A DNA stretch of 32,652 bases from Tissierellia bacterium (lineage in GTDB: Bacteria > Bacillota > Clostridia > Tissierellales > Sedimentibacteraceae). Location: contig JAAYRW010000033.1 in NCBI GenBank assembly GCA_012518555.1, forward strand, positions 1 to 32,652. Reading direction: 5' to 3'. Under the pieces are notes generated by a model. The model made no database searches. It was not told the DNA's origin and saw only the letters and a program-made list of their open reading frames with translations. Below are positions 15,307 through 22,956 of the stretch, in pieces. Each line of letters opens with the position of its first letter. Position 1 is the first letter of the stretch. A program made the translations under genes and the position numbers.

Positions 15307-16152
15307 ATGATGAAAGCACTATATTCTGGAGTTTCCGGAATGAGAAGTCACCAAACGAAAATGGACGTAATAGGTAACAACATTGCCAACGTTAATACAT
15401 ACGGTTTTAAATCACAAAGAGCCACCTTTAGAGATGTTTACTACCAAACCCTGAGAAACCCTGGTGCCCCAGATACAGACAGAGGAGGAACTAATGCTTC
15501 CCAAGTAGGTTACGGCGCCCAAGTAGGTTCTATAGATACTATCCATACAATTTCAGGATATACACCTACAGGTAAACAAACAGATATATATATAAATGGA
15601 GATGGATATTTAAGAGTTCAAAATTCCAGTGGTGAAACTCTTTATACCCGCCTTGGGGCACTGAATTTTGACTCAGAAGGGAACTTAGTTGATGTAAATG
15701 GTTCCCGAGTTATCGGACTTGATAATCAGAGCGGTAATATAACTACAACACCAACAGACTTTACTAGTGCAGATGTAATAAGCATAAAAGATTATGAAGA
15801 CTACAGAAATATTACCATAAATGCCGATGGTTCAATAACAGCTGTTGATACAACTGATACTATTGTTACCATAGCTTGGATTCCTGTTTACAACATTCCT
15901 AACCAGGACGCCTTAATTTTGGAAGGAGATTCATACTACTCGGTAGGTAATAATGCAGGAATTCCTGAAGCTTTTGTCCCAGGTGCTGGAGGCACAGGTC
16001 CTTTGGTAACCGGCGGTCTAGAAATGTCAAACGTTGATTTAGCTAATGAATTCTCTGATATGATTATTACACAAAGAGGATTCCAAGCTAATACTAAAAT
16101 AATATCTGTAGTAGACCAAATGCTAGAAGAACTGGTCAACCTGAAGAGGTAA
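15307..16152 (+). CDS. flgE: Flagellar hook protein FlgE (short form)
   Basis: Major hook subunit, secreted. The 281-residue length is close to the short FlgE of B. subtilis and well under the ~400 of enterobacteria. The axial N-terminal motif is GVSGMRSHQTKMDVIGNNIA and NVNTYGFKSQRATFRDV. The middle block is TDIYINGDGYLRVQNSSGE, and the C-terminal helix is LANEFSDMIITQRGFQANTK. It could be mistaken for FlgG, but its place after flgD and two separate rod genes at 26.9-28.3 kb favour FlgE. AAGGAG lies 9 bases before the first of two adjacent ATG codons. Confidence 0.9.
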   Translation: MMKALYSGVSGMRSHQTKMDVIGNNIANVNTYGFKSQRATFRDVYYQTLRNPGAPDTDRGGTNASQVGYGAQVGSIDTIHTISGYTPTGKQTDIYINGDGYLRVQNSSGETLYTRLGALNFDSEGNLVDVNGSRVIGLDNQSGNITTTPTDFTSADVISIKDYEDYRNITINADGSITAVDTTDTIVTIAWIPVYNIPNQDALILEGDSYYSVGNNAGIPEAFVPGAGGTGPLVTGGLEMSNVDLANEFSDMIITQRGFQANTKIISVVDQMLEELVNLKR

Positions 16153-16159
16153 ATGCCCA

Positions 16160-16189
16160 AGGGGAACACCTTTCGAGGAATGTTCCCCT
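16160..16189 (+). repeat. GGGG...CCCC hairpin after flgE, copy A
   Basis: AGGGGAACA (16160-16168) pairs with TGTTCCCCT (16181-16189). A CC/GG extension and an AA bulge surround a TTTCGA loop. No T tail follows, so it is not an ordinary terminator. The right arm GAGGAATGTTCCCCTC is nearly identical to 30962-30976 at the other end of the cluster. Confidence 0.6.
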
Positions 16190-16215
16190 CATAAAAATAA
16201 TCCGCCCCTTGCCAT

Positions 16216-16265
16216 AAAATTATTAGTTATGTTCATATGGAATTGTGAATATAATTAATAATTTT
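16216..16265 (+). terminator. Long AT-rich hairpin between flgE and flbD
   Basis: A 20-base arm (16216-16235, beginning AAAATTATTA) pairs with 16246-16265 (ending TAATAATTTT). The pairing is 18 Watson-Crick plus 2 G-U pairs, around a 10-base loop. It begins with A's and ends with T's, so it could act as a weak bidirectional terminator or as an mRNA stability or processing element. Genes on both sides are in the same direction and functionally linked. Confidence 0.5.
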
Positions 16266-16269
16266 ATAA

Positions 16270-16299
16270 GTAGGTGTGTCCCACTAAATAAGGACCTAC
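16270..16299 (+). other. Third stem-loop in the flgE-flbD gap
   Basis: GTAGGT (16270-16275) pairs with ACCTAC (16294-16299). TCC/GGA (16279-16281 with 16292-16294) is an alternative inner pairing that competes for A16294. With the two hairpins to its left, it fills the only sizeable gap inside the flgB operon. I do not recognise it as a known riboswitch. Confidence 0.4.
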
Positions 16300-16343
16300 C
16301 TTAACTAGCTAAATAAAAAGTGTACCATACCAGAGGAGGAATT

Positions 16344-16544
16344 ATGATAGAGGTATTAGGAATCAATGGAGAGGCTTTTTTAATCAATGCGGCATTAATT
16401 GAAAAAATAGATTTTATCCCGGAAACAAAAATTACACTGACAACGGGAAAATACTATTTAGTGAGAGACACCAAAGAAGAAATCATTAATAAAGTCATTA
16501 CATTTAATCAGAAAATAATTAAAGGCGTTACTGCTGCTGAGTAA
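16344..16544 (+). CDS. flbD: FlbD family protein
   Basis: 66-residue protein of the Gram-positive flagellar FlbD family (the SwrD type, not the Caulobacter regulator of the same name). The typical pattern is MIEVLGINGEAFLINAALIE, then KIDFIPETKITLTTGKYYLV. In Bacillus the equivalent swrD supports motor torque by raising stator function, and here it directly precedes motA and motB. The start is the ATG at 16344, since GAGGAGG lies just upstream. A longer in-frame reading from about 16320 has no ribosome binding site. Confidence 0.92.
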   Translation: MIEVLGINGEAFLINAALIEKIDFIPETKITLTTGKYYLVRDTKEEIINKVITFNQKIIKGVTAAE

Positions 16545-16557
16545 AGAGGAGAGTTAC

Positions 16558-17400
16558 ATGAATTTATCGTTTTTATTAGGTGCATTTTCAGGAATTGGAC
16601 TAGTACTGTTCGGAATATTACAAAGTGGGTCAAGTACTTCTCAGGTACTATCAAGTTTCGTAGATATGCCCAGTGTTTATATAACTTTTGGAGGTTCTAT
16701 AGCTGCCACCATAATGTCAGTTCCGGTTAAATATTTAAAAGATGTACCACGAAACTTGAGAGTTTTAATGAAGAGAGAAAAAATAGATTTAAACTATTAT
16801 ATTGATGTTATTGAAGAGCTGGCCAAGGAAGCAAGGTTAAAAGGACTCTTAGTTCTTGAAGAAAAAGTTAATTCAATGGAATTAGAGGATGAATTTCTAA
16901 AATACTGTGTAATGCTTATTGTAGATGCTATTGAGCCTACCAAAGTAAAGACTCAGATTGAAAATGAAATTGATTGTGTAGAAGCAAGACATGCATCTGC
17001 TTGGAATGTATTTGATACTTTAGGTTCCTTCGGTCCATCCTTTGGTATGCTGGGAACATTAATCGGTCTGATAAACATGCTTGCTAATATGGATGCTAGT
17101 CAAGGGGCTGATGCTTTAGGAAAGGGTATGTCTGTTGCCTTAGTTACTACCTTTTACGGTTCCGTTTTAGCAAATATGATTTGTGCTCCTATATCAAATA
17201 GATTAAAAGCAAAGCATGACGAGGAAATGATAGCAAAAGAATTAATAATGGAAGGTGTTTTGTCAATACAGTCAGGAGAAAATCCCCGTTATATAAGAGA
17301 AAAATTAAATTCATACATAACCTATCAAGAAAGAAGGACTATGGCAGGAGCAGCCGAAGGGGAAAAACCAAAGAGATCTATCTTTAGAAGAAGAAGCTAA
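16558..17400 (+). CDS. motA: Flagellar motor stator protein MotA
   Basis: Membrane ion-channel subunit of the stator. The 280 residues include hydrophobic segments at about 3-22 and 35-53, and a pair at about 155-175 and 185-210 (GSFGPSFGMLGTLIGLINML; GMSVALVTTFYGSVLANMIC), the conserved MotA core. The cytoplasmic loop between them (about 60-150) contacts FliG. The basic tail ends KRSIFRRRS. An AGAGGAGAG site precedes the ATG. It pairs with the motB gene 22 bases downstream. Confidence 0.96.
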   Translation: MNLSFLLGAFSGIGLVLFGILQSGSSTSQVLSSFVDMPSVYITFGGSIAATIMSVPVKYLKDVPRNLRVLMKREKIDLNYYIDVIEELAKEARLKGLLVLEEKVNSMELEDEFLKYCVMLIVDAIEPTKVKTQIENEIDCVEARHASAWNVFDTLGSFGPSFGMLGTLIGLINMLANMDASQGADALGKGMSVALVTTFYGSVLANMICAPISNRLKAKHDEEMIAKELIMEGVLSIQSGENPRYIREKLNSYITYQERRTMAGAAEGEKPKRSIFRRRS

Positions 17401-17422
17401 CTAACAAAAAGTAGGGATGAAA

Positions 17423-18223
17423 ATGTCAAGAAAAAGAAGAAAAGATACAGGCGGTGGCGCAAGTTGGATGGAAACCTACAGTGATATGGTAACCTTGCTA
17501 CTAACATTTTTTATAATGTTATATGCTATGTCAACTATTGATGCACAAAAATATGCAGCCATAGTAGCTTCCTTTTCCAAGGAGTTAAATCCGCAAGCAT
17601 ACCAGCAGATAATTTCCCAAGAGGAAGAAGCAGATGGTATTGATATAGTTGAAGATGAGGAAGAAATAAAAAAAGAAATAGAAGAAATAGATAAATTGTA
17701 TACCCTCCTTAAACAATATATAGATGAAAGAGGTATGGAACAACAAGTAGAAATAAGTAAAAGTGAAGAATATGTATTTATAAGATTTTCCGATTCAGTA
17801 ACTTTTAGAGGGTATAGCGATATATTAGAACAAAGTGGAAGAGAAATATTAGATGTTTTAGCTGAGGGGTTAGTATTAGTAGATGAATACATAGAAGAAG
17901 TGGTAATTGCCGGTCATACTGCTGAAGTAGAACACGATACAACAGATATAGACAGATCACTTTCCACTAATAGGGCCAATGTAGTTCTAAGATATTTGGA
18001 AGACAAAGCTGTTATAGACCCTGCAAAATACTTAGCAATAGGATATGGAATGCACAGCCCCATAGCCGACAATAGTACCTCAGAAGGTAGATCCAAAAAC
18101 AGAAGGGTCGAAATATATATCAGTAGGAAAGGCCACCCTATAAGCTATACTAAAATAATCCAAGATACAATAAATAGCGATGAAGACAATACAGAATATC
18201 AGAGACAAACATATATTGATTAA
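17423..18223 (+). CDS. motB: Flagellar motor stator protein MotB
   Basis: Peptidoglycan-anchored stator subunit. A short basic cytoplasmic tail is followed by one membrane helix with the ion-carrying aspartate in ETYSDMVTLLLTFFIMLYAM (D21 from the chosen start). The C-terminal OmpA-like domain contains VVIAGHTAEVEHDTTD, RSLSTNRANVVLRYL and GRSKNRRVEIYI. I chose the ATG at 17423, 6 bases after AGGG; the ATG at 17417 abuts that site. Whether protons or sodium drive it cannot be told here. fliL, often next in order, is absent. Confidence 0.95.
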   Translation: MSRKRRKDTGGGASWMETYSDMVTLLLTFFIMLYAMSTIDAQKYAAIVASFSKELNPQAYQQIISQEEEADGIDIVEDEEEIKKEIEEIDKLYTLLKQYIDERGMEQQVEISKSEEYVFIRFSDSVTFRGYSDILEQSGREILDVLAEGLVLVDEYIEEVVIAGHTAEVEHDTTDIDRSLSTNRANVVLRYLEDKAVIDPAKYLAIGYGMHSPIADNSTSEGRSKNRRVEIYISRKGHPISYTKIIQDTINSDEDNTEYQRQTYID

Positions 18224-18249
18224 GAAAATATACAGAATGAGGATTGAAT

Positions 18250-19236
18250 ATGGCAGAAATATTATCACAAAGCCAAATTGACGAATTGCTTAATAATTTA
18301 AGTTCCGGTGATGTAAGTTTACAAGAATTAGAATCTACGGAGAAAAGGGTAAAGGAATATGATTTTAGAAGTCCAAAAAAAATCACAAAAGAAACTATAG
18401 GACTTATAACAGGCATATACGAAAATTACTGTAGAATACTTACGTCCAGACTTACGTCCATGCTGAGACTGATGTGCGACGTAACCTTAGAACAGGCGGA
18501 AGAAACTGTATTTCAGGAGTATAACAACGCCTTAGACGATTATGTTTTAATGGGCGTTATAGACCTTAAATATCCTGATGACACAACTTCCGACAATCAA
18601 ATTTTAATGGAAGTGTCAAGACCTTTATCCTTCGTTATAATAGATAGATTATTGGGAGGAAGTGGCGAAGAATATGCCAATATAAGGGATTACACCGACA
18701 TAGAACTATCATTGTTAGGCAATGTCCTAAGGGAGCTTGTAAAGCTTATGGGTCCAACTTGGGAGAATACTTTAGCAATAGAAACAGATTTAGCTAAAGT
18801 TGAAACTAATGCCAGGTTTATACAGTCTATAAATTATAATGATACAGTGGTAGTAATTGTTCTAAATGTAACCATAAATGATTTGTCTGGGAAAATCACC
18901 ATCTGCATTCCCACAGACCTAGTAGAAGAAATATTTAAGAAAGTAGATACTTTAGCCAAAAGCTTAGTTAAAAAATCAAAGGAAAATATTAATGAGCAAA
19001 AATCAGCAATTATTAATTCTATTAAATCATCTGACTTAACTATAACTGGAATACTAGGTAGTGCTCAGGCTACATTGGAAGATATACTGAATATGCAAGA
19101 AGGAGATTTAATCATATTAGATAAAAAGATAAATTCCAATGTAGACATAAATGTTGAAAACAAAAAATGGTTTGAAGGTAAGTGGGGAAGCAGGAAAAAT
19201 AAAAGTGCAATTAAGATAAAGAAAACTATGGACTAA
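18250..19236 (+). CDS. fliM: Flagellar motor switch protein FliM
   Basis: C-ring switch component that binds phosphorylated CheY. The N-terminus MAEILSQSQIDELLNNL is the conserved CheY-binding peptide. The middle CheC-like domain includes YDFRSPKKITKET, ENYCRILTSRLTSMLR and LLRRLLGGSGE-like text (actual: VIIDRLLGGSGEEYAN). The C-terminal surface-presentation domain contains LTITGILGSAQATLEDILNM. The ATG at 18250 sits 6 bases after GAGGA; an in-frame TTG at 18244 overlaps that spacing. The length of about 328 residues is normal. Confidence 0.96.
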   Translation: MAEILSQSQIDELLNNLSSGDVSLQELESTEKRVKEYDFRSPKKITKETIGLITGIYENYCRILTSRLTSMLRLMCDVTLEQAEETVFQEYNNALDDYVLMGVIDLKYPDDTTSDNQILMEVSRPLSFVIIDRLLGGSGEEYANIRDYTDIELSLLGNVLRELVKLMGPTWENTLAIETDLAKVETNARFIQSINYNDTVVVIVLNVTINDLSGKITICIPTDLVEEIFKKVDTLAKSLVKKSKENINEQKSAIINSIKSSDLTITGILGSAQATLEDILNMQEGDLIILDKKINSNVDINVENKKWFEGKWGSRKNKSAIKIKKTMD

Positions 19237-19247
19237 GGGAGTTATCT

Positions 19248-20360
19248 ATGTTAAACGAAAATGTATTTTCTCATATGGAACGGGATGTAATAGGAGAAGT
19301 TATGAATATAAGCTTAGGCTCATCTGCTACGTCACTGTCAGAGCTTTTAGGCAAAAGAGTTGAAATAACCGTTCCGGAAATTGATGTAACTAATGTTAAA
19401 GGTTTTAATTATAAGAATTTAGAACCTGCAGTAGGGGTTGAAATTAACTATGTTGAAGGTTTAAAAGGCGTTAATCTCATGATATGGAGAAGAGATGATG
19501 TCAAAACCATTGTTGAAATACTTATGGGTCAACCTATGGAAGAAGAGTTTGAAATGAATGAAATTAATACTAGTGCCATATGCGAAGTAATGAATCAAAT
19601 GATGGGTTCTGCAGCTACAGCTCTTTCAGACTTTTTAACAAAACCAATAAATATTTCTACACCTATAGCTTATGAAATTGACGACAATACAGAATTTAAA
19701 AACAAGTACTTCAAAGATGAAGACGTAATAGTTGCAGTAAGTTTCGAATTATTTGTGGAAGAAAGTATTGAAAGTCGATTCATAAATGTCATGCCGGTTA
19801 CCCTAGCAAGAGAAATAGTATCAAATTTTTTAAAAGGAACCGAAAGTATCGAAAGTATTGAAAGTTTTGAAAGTATTCCAAGTATGGAAATGGATATGGA
19901 GGTTAGTGATCAGAAGAATTTAGAAATTCCTAAACCAGAAGAAACATTTAGCCAGCAGTATGAAGAAGCTACAGCTGTGAAACAATCAAAAGCTGCTGTA
20001 ACAAATCAAAAGAAAAGGGAACAAAAACCTGTATATGTAAAACCCATGGAACTTACTTCTTTTGATGAAAATGAAGAAGAGGTAGAAGTAACCCAGGTAC
20101 AAAAATCTAACTTAGATTTAATAATGTTGGTACCTTTGACAATCTCTGTTGAAATAGGAAAGACTAGCAAAGCTATAAAAGAAATCCTTGAATTCGGACC
20201 GGGAACTATAGTTGAATTAGACAAGCAAGCAGGAGCATTAGTTGACGTTGTAGTCAACGGCAAGTTAATTGCCAAAGGAGAAGTTGTTGTTGTAAATGAC
20301 AATTTCGGAGTAAGAATAGTTGAAATAATTAAAAAAGATGAATTAGTAAAATCATTATAA
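19248..20360 (+). CDS. fliY: FliY: CheY-P phosphatase and FliN-type switch protein
   Basis: Bifunctional C-ring protein: a CheC-like phosphatase for CheY-P fused to a FliN domain. Two ExxN active-site motifs are present (DVIGEVMNISLGSSATSLSE near residues 13-32; SAICEVMNQMMGSAATALSD near 106-125). A low-complexity linker (about 195-280) contains an ESIESIESFESI repeat. The C-terminal FliN part is LIMLVPLTISVEIGKTSKAI, then GTIVELDKQAGALVDVVVNG. The 370-residue length matches Bacillus FliY. GGGAG precedes the ATG, and cheY follows. Confidence 0.95.
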   Translation: MLNENVFSHMERDVIGEVMNISLGSSATSLSELLGKRVEITVPEIDVTNVKGFNYKNLEPAVGVEINYVEGLKGVNLMIWRRDDVKTIVEILMGQPMEEEFEMNEINTSAICEVMNQMMGSAATALSDFLTKPINISTPIAYEIDDNTEFKNKYFKDEDVIVAVSFELFVEESIESRFINVMPVTLAREIVSNFLKGTESIESIESFESIPSMEMDMEVSDQKNLEIPKPEETFSQQYEEATAVKQSKAAVTNQKKREQKPVYVKPMELTSFDENEEEVEVTQVQKSNLDLIMLVPLTISVEIGKTSKAIKEILEFGPGTIVELDKQAGALVDVVVNGKLIAKGEVVVVNDNFGVRIVEIIKKDELVKSL

Positions 20361-20379
20361 AGGCATAACGGAGGAAAAA

Positions 20380-20742
20380 ATGGCAAGTAAAATTTTAATA
20401 GTAGATGATGCTGCATTTATGAGAATGATGATAAAGGACACTTTAAAAAAGAATGGTTATGAAAATTTTTTAGAGGCTGCTGATGGAGAACAAGCAGTAC
20501 AAGTTTATAAAGCTGAAAAGCCGGACTTAGTATTGTTGGATATAACTATGCCTAATAAAAACGGCATAGATGCATTAAAAGAAATAAAGGAAATGGATCC
20601 AGATGCTAAAATAGTTATGTGTTCTGCAATGGGACAAGAATCTATGGTTGTAGAAGCCATAAGGCATGGTGCCAAAGACTTTATAGTTAAACCTTTTAAA
20701 GCAGAAAGAATTTTAAAAACAGTACAAAGTATAATCGGATAG
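20380..20742 (+). CDS. cheY: Chemotaxis response regulator CheY
   Basis: Single receiver domain of 120 residues with no output domain. It is phosphorylated by CheA and binds FliM/FliY to change motor rotation. Catalytic residues are present: the acidic pair D9/D10 in ILIVDDAAF, phospho-acceptor D54 in VLLDITMP, S82 in MCSAMG, and K104 in IVKPFKAER. A GGAGG site precedes the ATG. The fliY-cheY-fliO order is the usual Firmicute arrangement. Confidence 0.96.
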   Translation: MASKILIVDDAAFMRMMIKDTLKKNGYENFLEAADGEQAVQVYKAEKPDLVLLDITMPNKNGIDALKEIKEMDPDAKIVMCSAMGQESMVVEAIRHGAKDFIVKPFKAERILKTVQSIIG

Positions 20743-20754
20743 GAGCTGATTGTA

Positions 20755-21105
20755 ATTAAAGATATAATCACACTTATACTATCGATTATAGGGATAATCT
20801 TAGTTTTGTTCTTAACTTATTTTTGTACAAAATGGATTTCCACTAAAACTACTTTGGCAGCTAAATCAAAGTATATGAAGATTCTAGATAGAATAATGCT
20901 GGGACAAAATAAATTTATTGCTATTGCAGAAATACACAAGAGCTACTACCTGCTGAGTATTACTGAAAAGCATATAAATATACTTAAAGAATTAGATGAT
21001 TTTCAACCTTTAGATACCGACGATGAAAGTAGTTTAAAGTTTAATAAAATTTTAGACAAGTATAAATTTAGGAAAATAGGAAGCGACAATGACGAGAAAA
21101 TATAA
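20755..21105 (+). CDS. fliO: Flagellar export protein FliO/FliZ, apparent ATT start
   Basis: Small membrane protein that supports FliP complex assembly. The frame has no ATG or GTG ahead of the membrane helix. Starting at ATT (20755), AGGAG (20741-20745) is 9 bases upstream and the product begins (M)KDIITLILSIIGIILVLFL, a complete helix at residues 4-24. It then reads TKWISTKTTLAAKSKYMKIL and a short FliO domain containing LDRIMLGQNKFIAIAEI. The next usable start, TTG at 20806, would cut the helix in half and lacks a good site. FliO identity also rests on position before fliP. The ATT start is inferred; a sequence error is possible. Confidence 0.8.
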   Translation: MKDIITLILSIIGIILVLFLTYFCTKWISTKTTLAAKSKYMKILDRIMLGQNKFIAIAEIHKSYYLLSITEKHINILKELDDFQPLDTDDESSLKFNKILDKYKFRKIGSDNDEKI

Positions 21106-21832
21106 TTATAAATTAATAATTTTTATATCGTTAATAATGATAGCAACTATCCGTCCAGCCTACGGCGGAGTTATTAATATGGATATTAACGGAAGTTCTG
21201 TAGAAACCTTAGAAATTTTATTTCTATTGACTGTTATAACATTACTTCCTTCCATTTTAATAATGATGACTTCCTTTACACGAATTATTATAGTGCTTTC
21301 ATTTGTTAAAAATGCTTTAGGTTTGCAACAAACACCTCCTAACCAGGTCTTAATAGGAATAGCTATATTTTTGACTTTATTTACTATGTCACCAGTATTA
21401 AATGAAATAAACACTAGGGCCTATGAACCTTATCGAAATGAAGAAATATCACAAGAGGAGTTTTTTGACAGAGTTTCAGTTCCCATAAAAGTATGGATGC
21501 TTAAACAAACCGGCAATGATGAATTAAGAATGTTTTTAGATATATCTAATGACGAAACTATAAGAAATACAGAAAATATTGAGGACCTACCCTTGACGGT
21601 AGTAATTCCATCATTCGTTACCAGTGAATTGAAAAGAGCATTTATAATCGGATTCTTACTTTTCATACCATTTTTGATAATAGATATGATAGTTTCAAGT
21701 GTACTTATGTCAATGGGTATGATGATGTTACCTCCGGTAATGATTTCAATGCCTTTTAAAATACTATTGTTTGTAGTAGTCGACGGATGGTCCTTGCTCT
21801 TTAAAACTTTGATCACTAGTTTTAACTTCTAA
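21089..21832 (+). CDS. fliP: Flagellar export gate protein FliP
   Basis: Core of the type III export gate. The 247 residues begin with a cleavable-type signal sequence (basic MTRKYNYK, then IIFISLIMIATIRPAYG), as known for FliP. The conserved MMTSFTRIIIVLSFVKNALG and QQTPPNQVLIGIAIFLTLF segments follow. The C-terminal half has KRAFIIGFLLFIPFLIIDMI and SSVLMSMGMMMLPPVMIS. It overlaps the end of fliO by 17 bases. Confidence 0.96.
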   Translation: MTRKYNYKLIIFISLIMIATIRPAYGGVINMDINGSSVETLEILFLLTVITLLPSILIMMTSFTRIIIVLSFVKNALGLQQTPPNQVLIGIAIFLTLFTMSPVLNEINTRAYEPYRNEEISQEEFFDRVSVPIKVWMLKQTGNDELRMFLDISNDETIRNTENIEDLPLTVVIPSFVTSELKRAFIIGFLLFIPFLIIDMIVSSVLMSMGMMMLPPVMISMPFKILLFVVVDGWSLLFKTLITSFNF

Positions 21833-21900
21833 AGTGAAAAATTGGTGAATGAGACTGGGCAAGGAATGAGAGACTGCGAGGGAATGAGGGGAGGAGAAAG
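21833..21900 (+). repeat. G-rich triple repeat between fliP and fliQ
   Basis: This 68-bp gap contains three copies of GAATGAG (21847-21853, 21864-21870, 21882-21888), spaced 17 and 18 bases apart within longer imperfect repeats. It is much richer in G than its surroundings. It ends in GGGGAGGAGAAAG, the ribosome binding site of fliQ. Two tiny frames (starting at ATG 21849 and 21866) could be read; the second would end in a TGA overlapping the fliQ ATG. Confidence 0.55.
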
Positions 21901-22167
21901 ATGAGTATTTCACTGGTTATGGAAATTATGCAGGCAGCAGCCGGAGTTGCCATTAAAGTAGGTGGGCCTATCCTAGCTTCAAGTTTAATAATAGGTTTAA
22001 CTATAGCAATTTTCCAAGCTGCAACTCAAATACATGAACAAACATTAACCTTTGTTCCAAAATTATTTCTTACTGCAATAATATTAGTACTGCTAGGAAA
22101 CTGGATGTTGGAAACTTTATCAGACTTTACCTACTATATATTTGATTTAATGTTAAGAGTTTATTAG
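21901..22167 (+). CDS. fliQ: Flagellar export gate protein FliQ
   Basis: 88-residue membrane protein with two helices, part of the FliPQR gate. The helices lie at about residues 16-39 (KVGGPILASSLIIGLTIAIF) and 52-74 (LFLTAIILVLLGNWMLETL). Between them is the highly conserved QAATQIHEQTLTFVPK block. A strong GGGGAGGAG site precedes the ATG. Confidence 0.96.
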   Translation: MSISLVMEIMQAAAGVAIKVGGPILASSLIIGLTIAIFQAATQIHEQTLTFVPKLFLTAIILVLLGNWMLETLSDFTYYIFDLMLRVY

Positions 22168-22176
22168 AGGAAAGCT

Positions 22177-22947
22177 ATGGAATTTTCAGGGGATTTTACA
22201 TACTTCTTATTAATATTTGCAAGAATGAGCGGCTGTGTTTTTTTCAATCAAATATTCGGAAGAGGGAATTTGCCGCTTATATTAAAAGTATCTTTATCTT
22301 TGTTTTTAGCTATGACAGTATACGCTATACTACCCCCCCAGGGAAGTTTTCTTATAAATTCAGTATTAGTATATTCATTAATAGTATTAAAGGAAATATT
22401 CATAGGTTTTATAATAGGTTATATTTTCAATATGTTTTTTTCTACCCTTATAATAAGCGGTGAAATTATAGGGATGCAAACAGGAATGTCCATGGCAAGT
22501 ATCTATGACCCTACTAGTAATATTTCAACAGGAATTACAGGAAGTTTTTTAAATATTATTTTAATGTTAGTATTTTTCACTGCCAATGGTCACATTACCC
22601 TCTTGAAAATATTCATAACCAGCTGTAAATTAATAGAAATTGGTAATTTTTCCATACCTTCAAATTTGTTTTACAAGATGGTAGAACTTTTTCAGCAAAT
22701 TTTAATATTAGCATTAAAATTATCTATGCCTATTATTGCCGTGGAAATAATATTAGAATCGGGAATCGGTATTTTAATGAAAGCAATTCCCCAAATACAA
22801 GTTTTTTCAGTAAATGTTCAGTTGAAAATTATAATAGGTTTATCCATGCTATTTATCTTAGTACCTACATTTGCAACTTTTATTGAAAATTTAATTACAT
22901 TAATGTTTGAAGCTGCCCAAAACAGCTTAGCTGCATTAATTACTTAA
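22177..22947 (+). CDS. fliR: Flagellar export gate protein FliR
   Basis: Polytopic membrane protein of the export gate, 256 residues with about six hydrophobic segments. Conserved text includes FARMSGCVFFNQIFGRGNLP near residues 14-33, then LKEIFIGFIIGYIFNMFF and GEIIGMQTGMSMASIYDPTS (about 98-117). AIPQIQVFSVNVQLKIIIGL lies near the C-terminus. AGAGGAAAG precedes the ATG. Confidence 0.96.
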   Translation: MEFSGDFTYFLLIFARMSGCVFFNQIFGRGNLPLILKVSLSLFLAMTVYAILPPQGSFLINSVLVYSLIVLKEIFIGFIIGYIFNMFFSTLIISGEIIGMQTGMSMASIYDPTSNISTGITGSFLNIILMLVFFTANGHITLLKIFITSCKLIEIGNFSIPSNLFYKMVELFQQILILALKLSMPIIAVEIILESGIGILMKAIPQIQVFSVNVQLKIIIGLSMLFILVPTFATFIENLITLMFEAAQNSLAALIT

Positions 22948-22956
22948 GGTGGTATT

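Noticed and set aside
16270-16299. Second riboswitch before flbD
   Set aside because: The stem is short and I cannot match it to a known aptamer class; kept only as an unnamed stem-loop.
20806-21105. FliO starting at TTG 20806
   Set aside because: It would remove most of the membrane helix and has no well-placed ribosome binding site; the ATT at 20755 fits better.
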